A program made the translations under genes and the position numbers. Below the pieces are notes generated by a model. That model was given only the letters and a program-made list of their open reading frames with translations, ran no database searches and had not been told where the DNA came from. From the NCBI RefSeq assembly GCF_041262525.1, contig NZ_JBGCCK010000010.1:191049-255048 (forward strand): a DNA stretch of 64,000 nt. Reading direction: 5' to 3'. This stretch comes from Streptacidiphilus sp041262525. GTDB taxonomy: Bacteria > Actinomycetota > Actinomycetes > Streptomycetales > Streptomycetaceae. Of the stretch, positions 8,331 through 16,722 are shown piece by piece. Position 1 is the stretch's first letter. Every line of letters begins with the position of its first letter.

Positions 8331-9409
8331 GCAGCATTGAGGTCACGGTCATGCAGGGCACCGCACGCACCACAGGTCCACTCCCGGACGTGCAGGGGCT
8401 TGGGGCCGTCCTTCACCCCGCACGCGGAGCACACCTGGCTGGTGGGCTCGAACCGGCCGATCACGCCGATGTGGCGGCCGTAGCGGGTGGCTTTCTCTTC
8501 GAGCATGCGCCGGAAGGTGGCCCATCCGGCATCGTGGACGGACTTCGCCAGGTTGGTGCGTCCCAGGCCGTGGACGTTCAGGTCTTCCAGGTAGATCGCT
8601 TGATTTTCGCGGATCAACCGGGTGGTCTGCTTGTGCATCCAGTCGTTGCGGGTGTCGGCCACGCGGGCGTGCGCGCGGGCGACCTTCCGGCGGGCCTTCG
8701 CGCGGTTCTTCGACCCCTTCGCCTTACGGGACAGGTCCCGCTGCGCAGCCTTGAGCTTCTTCTCGGCCTTGCGCAGGAACCGGGGGTTGTCGATCACGGT
8801 GCCGTCGGAGAGGACGGCGTAGGTGGTCAGCCCGAGGTCGATACCGACTTCGGTGTCGAGGGCGGGCAAGTGGTCGGGTTCCACGTCCACGACGAACGAG
8901 GCGTAGTCCCGGCCCGAGGGGTCCAGCACGACCGTCACCGACGACGGGTCGGCGGGGAGCTTGCGGGACCACTTCACCCGCACGTCACCGATCTTCGCGA
9001 GGTTCAACTTCCCGTTCGGCCGCAGCCGGAACCCGTTCCGGGTAAACCGCAGCGACTGCCTGCTGTCCCGCTTCGACTTGAACCGGGGCAGCCCGACCTT
9101 CCGGCCCTGACGCTTCCCCGACACCGAGTCGAAGAAGTTCCGGTAGGCGGTGTCGAGGTCGCGGAGCGAAGACTGCAAGGCGTCCACGGAAACCTCTGCA
9201 AGCCACGCACGCTCCGGCGTCTTCTTCGCATCGGTGATCACTGCCTTCGCCAGTACACCCGTAGCGATCCGCGACTTATCGGCCTGGTACGCCTGCTTGC
9301 GTGCCGCGAGCGCGTCGTTGAACACCACGCGGGCACAGCCGAACGTCCGCGCCAGCGCTTGGCGCTGACCGGCTGTCGGATAGACCCGATAGGAGTACCG
9401 CAGATGCAT
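8153..9409 (-). CDS. tnpB: TnpB RNA-guided nuclease / OrfB-type transposase
   Basis: 418 residues from ATG 9409 (MHLRYSYRVYPT). The split RuvC site is complete: GIDLGLTTYA (Asp), YLEDLNV (Glu) and HDRDLNAARNIL (Asp). A four-cysteine zinc finger (CSACG...CGACG) lies before the last Asp. TnpB proteins cut DNA guided by an RNA transcribed from the element's right end and favour its retention. The C-terminal ~50 residues read into the end structures, and the stop (8153-8155) lies in the hairpin. No frameshift or missing catalytic residue is visible, so it looks functional. Confidence 0.93.
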   Translation of the reverse strand: MHLRYSYRVYPTAGQRQALARTFGCARVVFNDALAARKQAYQADKSRIATGVLAKAVITDAKKTPERAWLAEVSVDALQSSLRDLDTAYRNFFDSVSGKRQGRKVGLPRFKSKRDSRQSLRFTRNGFRLRPNGKLNLAKIGDVRVKWSRKLPADPSSVTVVLDPSGRDYASFVVDVEPDHLPALDTEVGIDLGLTTYAVLSDGTVIDNPRFLRKAEKKLKAAQRDLSRKAKGSKNRAKARRKVARAHARVADTRNDWMHKQTTRLIRENQAIYLEDLNVHGLGRTNLAKSVHDAGWATFRRMLEEKATRYGRHIGVIGRFEPTSQVCSACGVKDGPKPLHVREWTCGACGALHDRDLNAARNILAAGQADRLNACGGPVRPGVAIPHQAQPGETGTHRNASRTGHKPRAAGAAGIPRL

Positions 9410-9517
9410 GATCCACACCCTCACACAACCCACCGACAACCGTCTCATCCACCCTGCTGGCACCAGCCCCGCAGCGACCTCCGCCGCTGCGCGGCTCCGC
9501 GCCAAGGACCCATTCCT

Positions 9518-9537
9518 CCCCTGGCTGAAGCCAGGGG
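9518..9537. repeat. left-end hairpin of the TnpB element
   Basis: Perfect 8-bp stem (CCCCTGGC/GCCAGGGG) with loop TGAA, preceded by TTCCT as at the right end. It lies about 20 bases before the methyltransferase start, so it may affect that gene's 5' leader. Confidence 0.8.
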
Positions 9538-9555
9538 TTTCCTGGGAGAGAAACG

Positions 9556-10347
9556 ATGACCGACGACAGCCGCCGGCTGAAGGCGTGCTGCGCCGCCGCC
9601 TACTCCAGCGACACCGTGGCGCTGCTGCTCGGCGACGCCTACCACCCCGGCGGCACCGCCCTCACCCGCCGACTGGCCGACAATCTCGCGCTCGCCCCCG
9701 GATCGCGGGTACTGGACGTGGCTTGCGGGCGCGGCACCACCGCCCTGCTCCTCGCCGACACCTACCGGGCACAGGTGGACGGCATCGACTACTCCCCCGC
9801 CAACACCGCCCTCGCCCAAGGCACCGCCCAGCGACTCGGTCTGGCCGACCGGACCCGCTTCACCACCGGCGACGCGGAGCACCTGCCCTACCCCGACGCC
9901 ACCTTCGACGCCCTCGTGTGCGAGTGCGCCCTGTGCACCTTCCCCGACAAGCCCCGCGCCGCTACCGAGTTCGCCCGGGTCCTGCGCCCCGGCGGACGCC
10001 TCGGCATCACCGACGTCACCGCCGACCCGGACCGCCTGCCCGACCAACTGCGCGGCCTCGCAGCCCGCATCGCCTGCATCGCCGACGCCCGACCCCTGAC
10101 CGGCTACACCACACTCCTCACACACGCCGGCCTGCGCGTTCTGCGGACCGAACGCCACGACCACGCGCTGCTGCGGATGCTCGATCAGATCCAGGCCCGC
10201 CTCCAGCTCCTTCACGCCACCTCGCCCGGCCGACTCGCCGAACTCGGTGTCGACGCGGGCGCCGCACCCGCCGTCCTGGCCGCCGCACGAGCGGCCGTCG
10301 CGGACGGGCATCTCGGCTACGCGCTGCTCGTCGCCGCCAAACCGTGA
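9556..10347 (+). CDS. class I SAM-dependent methyltransferase
   Basis: 263 residues. The SAM-binding motif I is VLDVACGRGTTALLLA (~50-65), followed by the acidic motif II region DGIDYSPAN and FARVLRPGGRLGITDV. A distinctive N-terminus, LKACCAAAYSSDTVALLLGD, carries a vicinal Cys pair, and CECALCTF adds two more in the usual motif IV position, hinting at a thiol or metal(loid) function. GGGAGAG precedes the ATG and lies at the end of the inserted TnpB element. Before that insertion it probably followed the radical SAM gene directly, suggesting a shared pathway. Substrate unknown. Confidence 0.82.
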   Translation: MTDDSRRLKACCAAAYSSDTVALLLGDAYHPGGTALTRRLADNLALAPGSRVLDVACGRGTTALLLADTYRAQVDGIDYSPANTALAQGTAQRLGLADRTRFTTGDAEHLPYPDATFDALVCECALCTFPDKPRAATEFARVLRPGGRLGITDVTADPDRLPDQLRGLAARIACIADARPLTGYTTLLTHAGLRVLRTERHDHALLRMLDQIQARLQLLHATSPGRLAELGVDAGAAPAVLAAARAAVADGHLGYALLVAAKP

Positions 10348-10466
10348 CCGACGAGACCGTGACCGACCTGCGATACGGCGGGTACGTAAGGCCGCTCACA
10401 TACCCGGTGCCGTCCCTCCTCCTACCGTCGAGACCGTCAGCACCACCCGGAGAAGGGATCCCTGCA

Positions 10467-10928
10467 ATGACCACGACCCACGCCACCCCGCACGCCTTGT
10501 CCGCCGCGCCCGCGCACGCCGCCCTCGGCGCCGCTGCGGGCCTGGCGGGCGGCATCGTCTTCGGCGTGAAGATGCAGGCGATGGGCATGATTTCGATGGT
10601 CGGCATGCTCGTCCACAGCAACTCGACGGCCGTCGCGTGGACCGTCCACCTCGCCGTCTCCGCCGCCCTCGGCGCCGGTTTCGCACTGCTCGCCGGTGGG
10701 CGCGCCGAGAAACTGCGACCCGCGGCGCTCCTCGGCATGGGCTACGGGGCGGTGTGGTGGGTGCTCGGCGCGCTGTGGCTGATGCCCGCCCGGCTCGGCA
10801 TGCCCGTCTTCCAGCTCACGGCCACCAGCGGCAAGAGCCTGGTCGGCCACCTGATGTACGGGGCGGTCCTGGGCCTGGCCTACGCCGGAGTCCACAGGGC
10901 CATGTGCCGCACCCGCCACAGCCGGTAG
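10467..10928 (+). CDS. small integral membrane protein, unknown function
   Basis: 153 residues with about four hydrophobic helices (HAALGAAAGLAGGIVFGV; VAWTVHLAVSAALGAGFALLA; AALLGMGYGAVWWVLGALWLMPA; VGHLMYGAVLGLAYAGV). The loops are Met-rich (KMQAMGMISMVGML). GGAGAAGGG lies 10 bases before the ATG. It lies between the methyltransferase and a Crp/Fnr regulator. I do not recognise the family. Confidence 0.72.
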   Translation: MTTTHATPHALSAAPAHAALGAAAGLAGGIVFGVKMQAMGMISMVGMLVHSNSTAVAWTVHLAVSAALGAGFALLAGGRAEKLRPAALLGMGYGAVWWVLGALWLMPARLGMPVFQLTATSGKSLVGHLMYGAVLGLAYAGVHRAMCRTRHSR

Positions 10929-11110
10929 CCGTGAACGACACCCCCGGGGGCGCGGCATCCGACGGCCGCGCCCCCGAACCCGAACCCGGCGCGTACTGTC
11001 TCGACGAGACCACCACCCGTGCGCTGGCCCGGCCCCCGTGGGGCACCACGCCCCCGCCGTGGGCGCCGGGCCGCCGCGAGACCCCGACCCTGATCGAAAG
11101 AGCCGTACGG

Positions 11111-11815
11111 ATGACCGACCCCGAGCTCCCCGACAGCCCCACGTGGTGCATCGCCGACGTCGACATCCTGCGCGACCTCAACGACCAGGAAATGGAAGCC
11201 CTCGCCGCCGCAGCCCCCATGAAGACCTACACCACCGGCGAACTCCTCTACTCCCCCCACCAACCCTCCGAGACCCTGTTCATGCTCCGCGCCGGCCGAG
11301 TCCGGCTCTTCCGCGTCTCCGCCGACGGCCGCGCCCTGACCACGGCCATCCTGGAGCCCGGAACGATCTTCGGCGAAATGGTCCTGCTCGGGCAACGCAT
11401 GCACGACAACTTCGCCGAGGCCCTCGACGACGTCATCGTCTGCGTCATGAGCCGCACAGACGTCCGCCGCCTCCTGCTGGCCGACGCCCGCATCGCCACC
11501 CGCATCACCGAACTCCTCGGCCAACGCCTCACCGACATCGAACAGCGCCTGACCGACACCGTCTTCAAATCCGTCCCACAACGCGTCGCCACCACGCTGG
11601 TCACCCTGGCCGCCGACACCAGCAGACGCGGCCCGCTCGGCCCGCGCAAGCCCGAGATCCGCCTCACCCACCAGCAGATCGCCGCCCTCGCCGGAACCAC
11701 CCGCGAAACCACCACCAAAGTCCTGCGCGACCTCGCAGACCGCGGCCTGCTCCGCCTCGCCCGCGGCCGCATCGTCATCCTCGACCCTGTTCGCCTCGGC
11801 GACGAGACCGGGTGA
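11111..11815 (+). CDS. Crp/Fnr-family transcriptional regulator
   Basis: 234 residues. A cyclic-nucleotide-binding-like beta-roll spans ~30-125 (GELLYSPHQPSETLFMLRAGRVRLFRV, ILEPGTIFGEMVLLGQ). A dimerisation helix follows, then a winged helix-turn-helix at ~180-225 (LTHQQIAALAGTTRETTTKVLRDLADRGLL is the recognition region). Only two cysteines are present, so no Fnr-type Fe-S cluster is expected. ATG 11111 was chosen; a GTG at 10931 would add a Pro-rich extension. It may control the upstream MauE/radical SAM/methyltransferase genes, which is inferred from position only. Confidence 0.87.
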   Translation: MTDPELPDSPTWCIADVDILRDLNDQEMEALAAAAPMKTYTTGELLYSPHQPSETLFMLRAGRVRLFRVSADGRALTTAILEPGTIFGEMVLLGQRMHDNFAEALDDVIVCVMSRTDVRRLLLADARIATRITELLGQRLTDIEQRLTDTVFKSVPQRVATTLVTLAADTSRRGPLGPRKPEIRLTHQQIAALAGTTRETTTKVLRDLADRGLLRLARGRIVILDPVRLGDETG

Positions 11816-11874
11816 CCGCATCGTTGATGCACGTGGGGGTGCGTGAGCGGCACCCAGGACTGCCGTCTGATCGC

Positions 11875-12147
11875 TTACAGCGCGATTGCCTCGTTCCATT
11901 CGAGGATCCGCCAGGACTTCACGACCCCGTGGACGACGAAGGGATCGTCTTTCACGAAGTCCTCGGCGGACTCCCTGGTGGCGAAGACCGCCATGGAGCC
12001 GTCCTTCTGCGGGTCCGCGAAGGGGCCGATCATGAGCAGCTCGCCGCGCTCGATGTACGGCGTGTAACGGGCGACGTGGGCTTCGAAATGCGCGGGGGCC
12101 CTGTCCGCGAGGTCGTCAGCCGATTCGTAGAACACGACGTACTTCAT
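11875..12147 (-). CDS. YciI family protein
   Basis: 90 residues, MKYVVFYESADD...HFEAHVARYTPYIERGELLMIGPFADP...FVKDDPFVVHGVVKSWRILEWNEAI, the complete YciI ferredoxin-like fold with its conserved His and Asp (PFAD, DDPF). These small dimeric proteins are sometimes fused to other domains; their activity is mostly undefined. ATG 12147 has GAGAGG eight bases upstream. It is convergent with the Crp/Fnr gene. Confidence 0.85.
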   Translation of the reverse strand: MKYVVFYESADDLADRAPAHFEAHVARYTPYIERGELLMIGPFADPQKDGSMAVFATRESAEDFVKDDPFVVHGVVKSWRILEWNEAIAL

Positions 12148-12679
12148 GGTCGCCACCTCTCGATTCGGACCGTTTCGTAGACATCATCCGCGACCAGCCG
12201 CGCTGCAGCTCACCCACGGGCCGGTGCGTCGGGCACCCGTCCTGCGAGTTGCCATGAAACAGCCGGAAATGAGCGGACACGACCCACTCTTGACCGGAAC
12301 ACGGCCTTCGGTCACCATCGTCGCCTGGCAGCCCTGACGCCTCCCCCGTCGACAGAGCTGCCTCCGATAGGCACTGCGGAGCCGCTCCCCGGGTGGCTTG
12401 CGCGCCGCACGCCCCGTCCGTCAGGGGCTTCCTGCCCTTTCCGTCCGCGCGCGGGGCGAGGACGCGTACGTCTTGGACTTCCTCGACCAGCTTGGACTGA
12501 TTTGCGACCGCCCGGCCCCGCGCCGCCGGGTGACCAGGTGGATGCGAGGCGGCGTGGGGTGAACCGGTGGGCACGGTCTGGCCGCACGGTACGGCCGGGC
12601 GGGAGGAGCCGCTCGGCGACACCCGGGGAGACCGGCCCCTGGTCAGCCGTTCGCAGCGAGCAGCGGAACGCGGGCCGGG
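12148..12679. other. 530-base stretch without a convincing gene
   Basis: Open frames exist on both strands but none has a ribosome site, a recognisable domain or consistent codon bias. It may hold the promoter of the YciI gene at its left edge and the 3' leader or terminator of the YjdM gene at its right. No transposase remnant was recognised. Confidence 0.4.
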
Positions 12680-13036
12680 TCAGGCCTTCTTGACGACGCT
12701 GGACTTGAGCTGCATGGCGCCGATGCCGTCGATCCGGCAGTCGATGTCGTGGTCGCCGACACCGGCGACGAGACGGATGTTGCGGACCTTCGTGCCGGCC
12801 TTGATGCCGCCCTGGACGCCCTTGACCTTCAGGGTCTTGACCACGGTCACGTCGTCGCCGTCCGCGAGCACGTTGCCGACCGCATCCCGGATCACGCCGC
12901 CGCTCTCCGCGTCGTCGGCGCTGCCGGCCGCCGCGGGCTGCCATTCGTGGGCGCACTCGGGGCAGAACAGCAGTTCACCCATCTCGTAGGTGTATTCGCT
13001 GGAGCACTTCGGGCAGGGCGGCAGGGTCTCGTTCAT
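12680..13036 (-). CDS. yjdM: zinc-ribbon protein YjdM (PhnA family)
   Basis: 118 residues. An N-terminal zinc ribbon (CPKC at 8-11 and CPEC at 25-28) is followed by the PhnA-like barrel (IRDAVGNVLADGDDVTVVKTLKVKG, then GTKVRNIRLV). Length and domain order match YjdM. The historical link to alkylphosphonate use is not a proven function. It stands alone between a 530-base gap and a strong palindrome at 13126-13157. Confidence 0.9.
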   Translation of the reverse strand: MNETLPPCPKCSSEYTYEMGELLFCPECAHEWQPAAAGSADDAESGGVIRDAVGNVLADGDDVTVVKTLKVKGVQGGIKAGTKVRNIRLVAGVGDHDIDCRIDGIGAMQLKSSVVKKA

Positions 13037-13125
13037 GCGTCCAGGATATTCGAGGCATTCGCCCTGGTCGCAGCCCCACCCACCGCGACCTGGGGCGTTT
13101 CACCGACGACCGGGAGGAACTGCTG

Positions 13126-13157
13126 TAGGCCCCGAGGACGCACGTCCTCGGGGCCTA
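13126..13157. terminator. 32-base hairpin, likely terminator of the 14.5-16.6 kb operon
   Basis: Perfect 15-bp inverted repeat (13126-13140 and 13143-13157, GC-rich core CCCCGAGGACG) with only CA between the arms. It lies about 100 bases past the stop of the minus-strand MFS gene, as expected for a factor-independent terminator without a U-tract, common in streptomycetes. Confidence 0.65.
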
Positions 13158-13254
13158 GCATTCCGTAGGGAAGTAGGTGTCTGACCTGCAAAGGGCGCGC
13201 GTGCCGCTGCGACATCCGGGATGGCGGCCTGGGGTGGGGCCGGTTGGCGGGGGT

Positions 13255-14532
13255 TCAGCCTGTCTGGTGCTCGGTGATCCAGCGGGCGGCGAGCAGGCCG
13301 GAGACGGCGGTGAGGACGGCGGCGGCGAAGATTGTCGCGTTGAGGCCGAGGGCGTCGGCGAGGACGCCGGCGACGAGCGCGCCCGCGGCGTAGCCGATGT
13401 CGCGCCAGAAGCGGTAGACGCCGAGGGCGTTGGCGCGCCAGGCAGGGTGGGCGTGGTCGGAGACGGAGGCGATCAGGGCCGGGTAGACCATGGCGGTGCC
13501 CAGGCCGAGGAAGACGGCGGAGAGGATCCCGGCCTGCAGTGGGCGGTCCAGCAGCGCGAGGGCGAGGCCGAAACCGACGGCCTGGACGAGCATGCCGTAG
13601 ACGATCAGGGGCTTGCGGCCGACGCGGTCGGAGAGGTGGCCGGTGACGGTCTGCCCGATCCCCCACAGGATGGGATAGAGGCCCTTGATCAGGCCGACGG
13701 CGGTCAGGCCGAGCCCGTGCTGGGTGAACAGGAGTGGGAAGACGCCCCAGGTCAGGCCGTCGTTGAGGTTGTTGACCAGTCCGGCCTGGCTGGTGCCGCG
13801 CAGCGAGCGGTTGTGCCAGGAGGTGCGCGCGAAGACGGCCTTGAGGCCCGTGCCCTCGCCGCTGGGCAACGGCTTGGCGTGGTGGGCGAGTTCGAGCGCG
13901 ACGTGGGCGGCGGTGTCGCGGACGACCAGGGACAGGGCCAGGCCGGCGACGACGAAGACGACGCCGATGAGCTCGGGGACCGGGCGCAGGCCGTGCGTGG
14001 TGGCGAGGTAGCCGGTGAGCAGAGCCGTGACACCCACGGCCGTGTAACCGGCGGCCTCGTTGAGGCCGGTGGCGAGCCCGCGCCGGGCCGGGCCGACCAG
14101 GTCGATCTTCATGTTGACTGTCATCGACCAGGTCAGGCCCTGGTTCAGGCCCAGCAGTACGTTGGCGGCCACGATCCAGCCCCACGACGGCGCGAAGGCG
14201 AGCGCGAACGGGACGGGGACGCCGATGAGCCAGCCCGCCACCAGCAGCTGCTTGCGGTGGAACCGGGCGGTCAGAGCGCCGGCGGCGAGGTTGGTCAGGG
14301 CCTTGGTGACGCCGAAGGCGATGATGAACGAGAACACGGCCAGGTCGCTGGTCAGGCCGAAGGTCCTGGAGCCGATGAGTGGGACGGTCGTGCGCTCCAG
14401 GCCGACCAGGCCGCCCACGCAGATGTTGACGATGACCAGCAGGGTGAACTGGAGCCAGTTCTCGCGCAGGCCCAGGCGCACGGGCCGGCCGTGCGCGCCT
14501 GCCGGCGCAGTCGCGGGGGTGGTGGTGTTCAC
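13255..14532 (-). CDS. MFS transporter in the rhodanese operon
   Basis: 425 residues with twelve predicted helices. The usual loop 2-3 and 8-9 motifs are visible (GALTARFHRKQLLVAG and GHLSDRVGRKPLIVYG). GTG 14532 overlaps the stop of the metallo-beta-lactamase/rhodanese gene in a GTGA, so translation is coupled. It is the last gene of a three-gene unit starting at the ArsR-rhodanese regulator. The substrate is unknown; sulfur or metalloid compounds would fit the neighbours, which is inference. Confidence 0.87.
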   Translation of the reverse strand: MNTTTPATAPAGAHGRPVRLGLRENWLQFTLLVIVNICVGGLVGLERTTVPLIGSRTFGLTSDLAVFSFIIAFGVTKALTNLAAGALTARFHRKQLLVAGWLIGVPVPFALAFAPSWGWIVAANVLLGLNQGLTWSMTVNMKIDLVGPARRGLATGLNEAAGYTAVGVTALLTGYLATTHGLRPVPELIGVVFVVAGLALSLVVRDTAAHVALELAHHAKPLPSGEGTGLKAVFARTSWHNRSLRGTSQAGLVNNLNDGLTWGVFPLLFTQHGLGLTAVGLIKGLYPILWGIGQTVTGHLSDRVGRKPLIVYGMLVQAVGFGLALALLDRPLQAGILSAVFLGLGTAMVYPALIASVSDHAHPAWRANALGVYRFWRDIGYAAGALVAGVLADALGLNATIFAAAVLTAVSGLLAARWITEHQTG

Positions 14533-15908
14533 GGGCGGATGTCCTCGGCTCCCCGGATCAGGGGTCGGCCGTGGGCGGCGGCGTAGTCGGCGGGTCCTCC
14601 GTCGAGGACGGCGACGTCGGTGTGGCCGGCGCGTTCGAGGATGCTGGCGGCCGTCATCGCGCGCTCGCCGTGGCCGCAGGCCACGACCGCGCCCGCGGGG
14701 GCGTCAACGGCTTCGGCCGCGAGGCCGCCGAGCTCGATGCTGAGCGCGCCCGCGACGTGTCCGGCCGCGAACTCCGCGTTCTGCCGCACGTCGAGGTAGG
14801 GACGGTCCGCGGTGTCGTCGGGGGTGAGGAAGGCGGTGCTGGTCTGCGGGTTGCCGTCGGCGAGCCAGGCGGTCATGCCGCCCGCGAGGCGGCCGGCCAG
14901 GCGCTCGTAGCCGATCTTGTAGGACTGCCAGACGATCTCGGCGAGGTCCTGGTCCTCGTTGGCGACGAAGACGAGCGGTGCGGTGTCGGGCAGGAGCCAG
15001 CCGAGCCAGGTGGCGAACTGGCCGCGCAGCGGGATGGACAGGGAACCGGGGATGTGGCCGGCCGCGTAGTCGGCCGCCGGGCGGACGTCGACGATCTGGC
15101 CGCCTTCGCCGAGCAGGGACGTGGCCTGGGCGGCGGTGAGGTCGGCCAGGAGCGGGGCCGCTGTCAGGACGGCGGCGCCGCGCCGGTTGGCGTCGGCGAG
15201 CCGGTCGAAGTAGCCGGGGTAGCTGCCCAGAGAGGACACCAACCGCTGGACGAAGACGTCCTCGTCCGGGGCTGCCAGCAGGGGGTTGGTCTGCTTCTGC
15301 GCGCCGATGGTGGAGGTCCGGTCGACCCCGAGCGCGGCGGAGCAGAAGGAGCCTGCGCCGTGGGTGGGCCAGACCGCGGTCTGGTCCGGCAGTGCGGCGA
15401 GGCGGCGCAGGGACCGGTACTGGGCGCGGGCGAGTTCCTCGGTGCGGTCGGGGCCGAGGAGGTCGGTGCGGGCTGCGGAGTTCACGATCATCGAGCCGCC
15501 GGTGAAGACGCCGAGCTCCCGATCGCCGTCCAGGAGCAGGAAGGACAGGTGTTCGTCGGTGTGACCGGGGGTGGCGAGCGCCCGCAGGGTCAAGCCGCCG
15601 AGGTCGGTGTCGTCCCCGTCGGCCAGCGGCGTGTGCGGGAAGGCCCGCTGTCCGGCGGCGGAGGCCAGCACGCGGGCGTCGTCGTCGTGGGCCAGCTGGA
15701 CGGCGCCGGAGAGGAAGTCCGCGTGCAGGTGGGTGTCGGCGGCGAAGGCGACCCGCAGTCCGCGCCGGGTAGCGGCGGCCTTGAGGGTCCGCAAGTCCCG
15801 GCTCGCGTCCACGGCGAGGGCCCGTCCGTCGCCGAGGTCGACCAGGTAGGCGCTGTTGCCCAGGCCCCCGTCGACCAGCGGTATCAGGTGGTCGTCGGTG
15901 AAGCCCAT
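14529..15908 (-). CDS. metallo-beta-lactamase fold/double-rhodanese protein (persulfide dioxygenase-like)
   Basis: 459 residues. Residues ~1-210 are an ETHE1-like metallo-beta-lactamase domain with THLHAD (H60, H62, D64) and ATPGHTDEH. Two rhodanese domains follow. The first (~270-360) lacks an active-site Cys (VFVANEDQDLAE). The second (~370-458) has one (VVACGHGERA). Family relatives oxidise persulfides or move sulfane sulfur. ATG 15908 overlaps the upstream stop (TGATG) and the 3' end overlaps the MFS start (GTGA), so all three genes are translationally coupled. Confidence 0.88.
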   Translation of the reverse strand: MGFTDDHLIPLVDGGLGNSAYLVDLGDGRALAVDASRDLRTLKAAATRRGLRVAFAADTHLHADFLSGAVQLAHDDDARVLASAAGQRAFPHTPLADGDDTDLGGLTLRALATPGHTDEHLSFLLLDGDRELGVFTGGSMIVNSAARTDLLGPDRTEELARAQYRSLRRLAALPDQTAVWPTHGAGSFCSAALGVDRTSTIGAQKQTNPLLAAPDEDVFVQRLVSSLGSYPGYFDRLADANRRGAAVLTAAPLLADLTAAQATSLLGEGGQIVDVRPAADYAAGHIPGSLSIPLRGQFATWLGWLLPDTAPLVFVANEDQDLAEIVWQSYKIGYERLAGRLAGGMTAWLADGNPQTSTAFLTPDDTADRPYLDVRQNAEFAAGHVAGALSIELGGLAAEAVDAPAGAVVACGHGERAMTAASILERAGHTDVAVLDGGPADYAAAHGRPLIRGAEDIRP

Positions 15909-16633
15909 CACGTGTCCTTCCTGAGGCTGGTCGCGGGTCCGGTCCTGGCGTCCGCGTCGTCCTGGTCGGGGGCGCCCGCGGCGACCGGCAGGTCGGCGTG
16001 CGCCCATTCGGGGAAGCCGTCTTCGAGCCGGCTGGCTTGCCTGCCGTGGCGGCGCAGTTCGCGTACGGCTTCGTCGGCGTAGATGCAGTAGGGGCCGCGG
16101 CAGTAGGCGACGATCTCACCGTCGGCGGGCAGTGCGGCGAGTTCGGCGTGCAGCCGGGAGAGCGGGACCGAGCGGGCGGATGGGATGTGCCCGGCGCGGT
16201 ACTCGGCCGCCGGGCGGACGTCGAGCACGGTCACCGTGCCGTCGTGCAGGCGCTGGAGGAGGTCTTCGCGGGTGACGGTCTCCAGGCCGGTGCGGTCGCC
16301 CAGGTAGGCGGCGGCCAGGCGGTCGATGTCGGCGGTGTAGTCGGCGGCCACCTCGCGCACCGCGGTCCACAGCGCGGCCACATGGGTGCCGCTGAGGCCG
16401 TAGAAGATCCGGTTCCCCTCGCGGCGGGTGCGGACCAGGCCGGAGCGGGCCAGGACGCGCAGGTGCTGGGAGGTGTTCGCGACGGACTGGTCGATCTCGG
16501 CCGCGACCTCCTCGACGGAGCGCTCGCCCTGGGCCAGCAGGTCGACGATCTCAGCCCGCCGACCGCTGGCGAGGGCTCTGGCGACCTGCGCGAAGCCGTC
16601 GTACAGGGCGTTCTTGGCCGTTCGGTCGCCCAT
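15908..16633 (-). CDS. ArsR-family regulator fused to a rhodanese domain
   Basis: 241 residues. Residues ~15-95 are an ArsR/SmtB winged helix (SVEEVAAEIDQSVANTSQHLRVL). Residues ~125-215 are a rhodanese domain with active Cys in AYCRGPYCIYADEAV. This fusion probably senses sulfane sulfur or metalloid through the Cys and controls its own operon. ATG 16633 has GGAGG ten bases upstream; an earlier in-frame start would run into the operator. Two identical dyads lie upstream at 16675 and 16723, between it and the divergent methyltransferase. Confidence 0.9.
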   Translation of the reverse strand: MGDRTAKNALYDGFAQVARALASGRRAEIVDLLAQGERSVEEVAAEIDQSVANTSQHLRVLARSGLVRTRREGNRIFYGLSGTHVAALWTAVREVAADYTADIDRLAAAYLGDRTGLETVTREDLLQRLHDGTVTVLDVRPAAEYRAGHIPSARSVPLSRLHAELAALPADGEIVAYCRGPYCIYADEAVRELRRHGRQASRLEDGFPEWAHADLPVAAGAPDQDDADARTGPATSLRKDT

Positions 16634-16674
16634 GGGTATCGGCCTCCGGGATGCGATGCCTCGACAGTCAGTAT

Positions 16675-16690
16675 TCAAGAAGTCTCTTGA
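16675..16690. promoter_or_regulatory. operator dyad 1, TCAAGA-N4-TCTTGA
   Basis: Perfect 6-bp inverted repeat with spacer AGTC. It lies 42 bases upstream of the ArsR-rhodanese start. The same dyad recurs at 16723, which points to a shared site for the ArsR-type repressor. Confidence 0.75.
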
Positions 16691-16722
16691 CAAGAGTACG
16701 TCCGAGTGCTGTTCTCAAGTAA

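Larger units (their letters stand above)
8136..9547 (-). mobile_element. IS200/IS605-family (tnpB-only) insertion element
   Basis: A tnpB gene on the minus strand is flanked by two similar hairpins, CCCCCGGC-TAAA-GCCGGGGG at 8146-8165 and CCCCTGGC-TGAA-GCCAGGGG at 9518-9537, each beside TTCCTCCCC. Such end hairpins without terminal inverted repeats or target duplication typify this family. No tnpA is present, so movement would need a transposase supplied elsewhere. The element sits exactly between the radical SAM stop codon and the methyltransferase start. Outer limits are estimates; the low-coordinate (right) end is probably at the TTGAC near 8136-8140. Confidence 0.85.

Noticed and set aside
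9408..10928. 506-residue plus-strand frame over the TnpB start, methyltransferase and membrane protein genes
   Set aside because: Only its last 153 residues (from 10467) are a real protein; the rest is out of frame with the methyltransferase.
10247..11815. 522-residue version of the Crp/Fnr regulator
   Set aside because: The N-terminal 288 residues are Arg/Pro-rich shadow of the methyltransferase and membrane genes; the regulator domain begins near 11111.
13126..13157. palindrome considered as a CRISPR-like or attachment repeat
   Set aside because: Single copy, no spacer pattern, placed just after an operon; a terminator is simpler.
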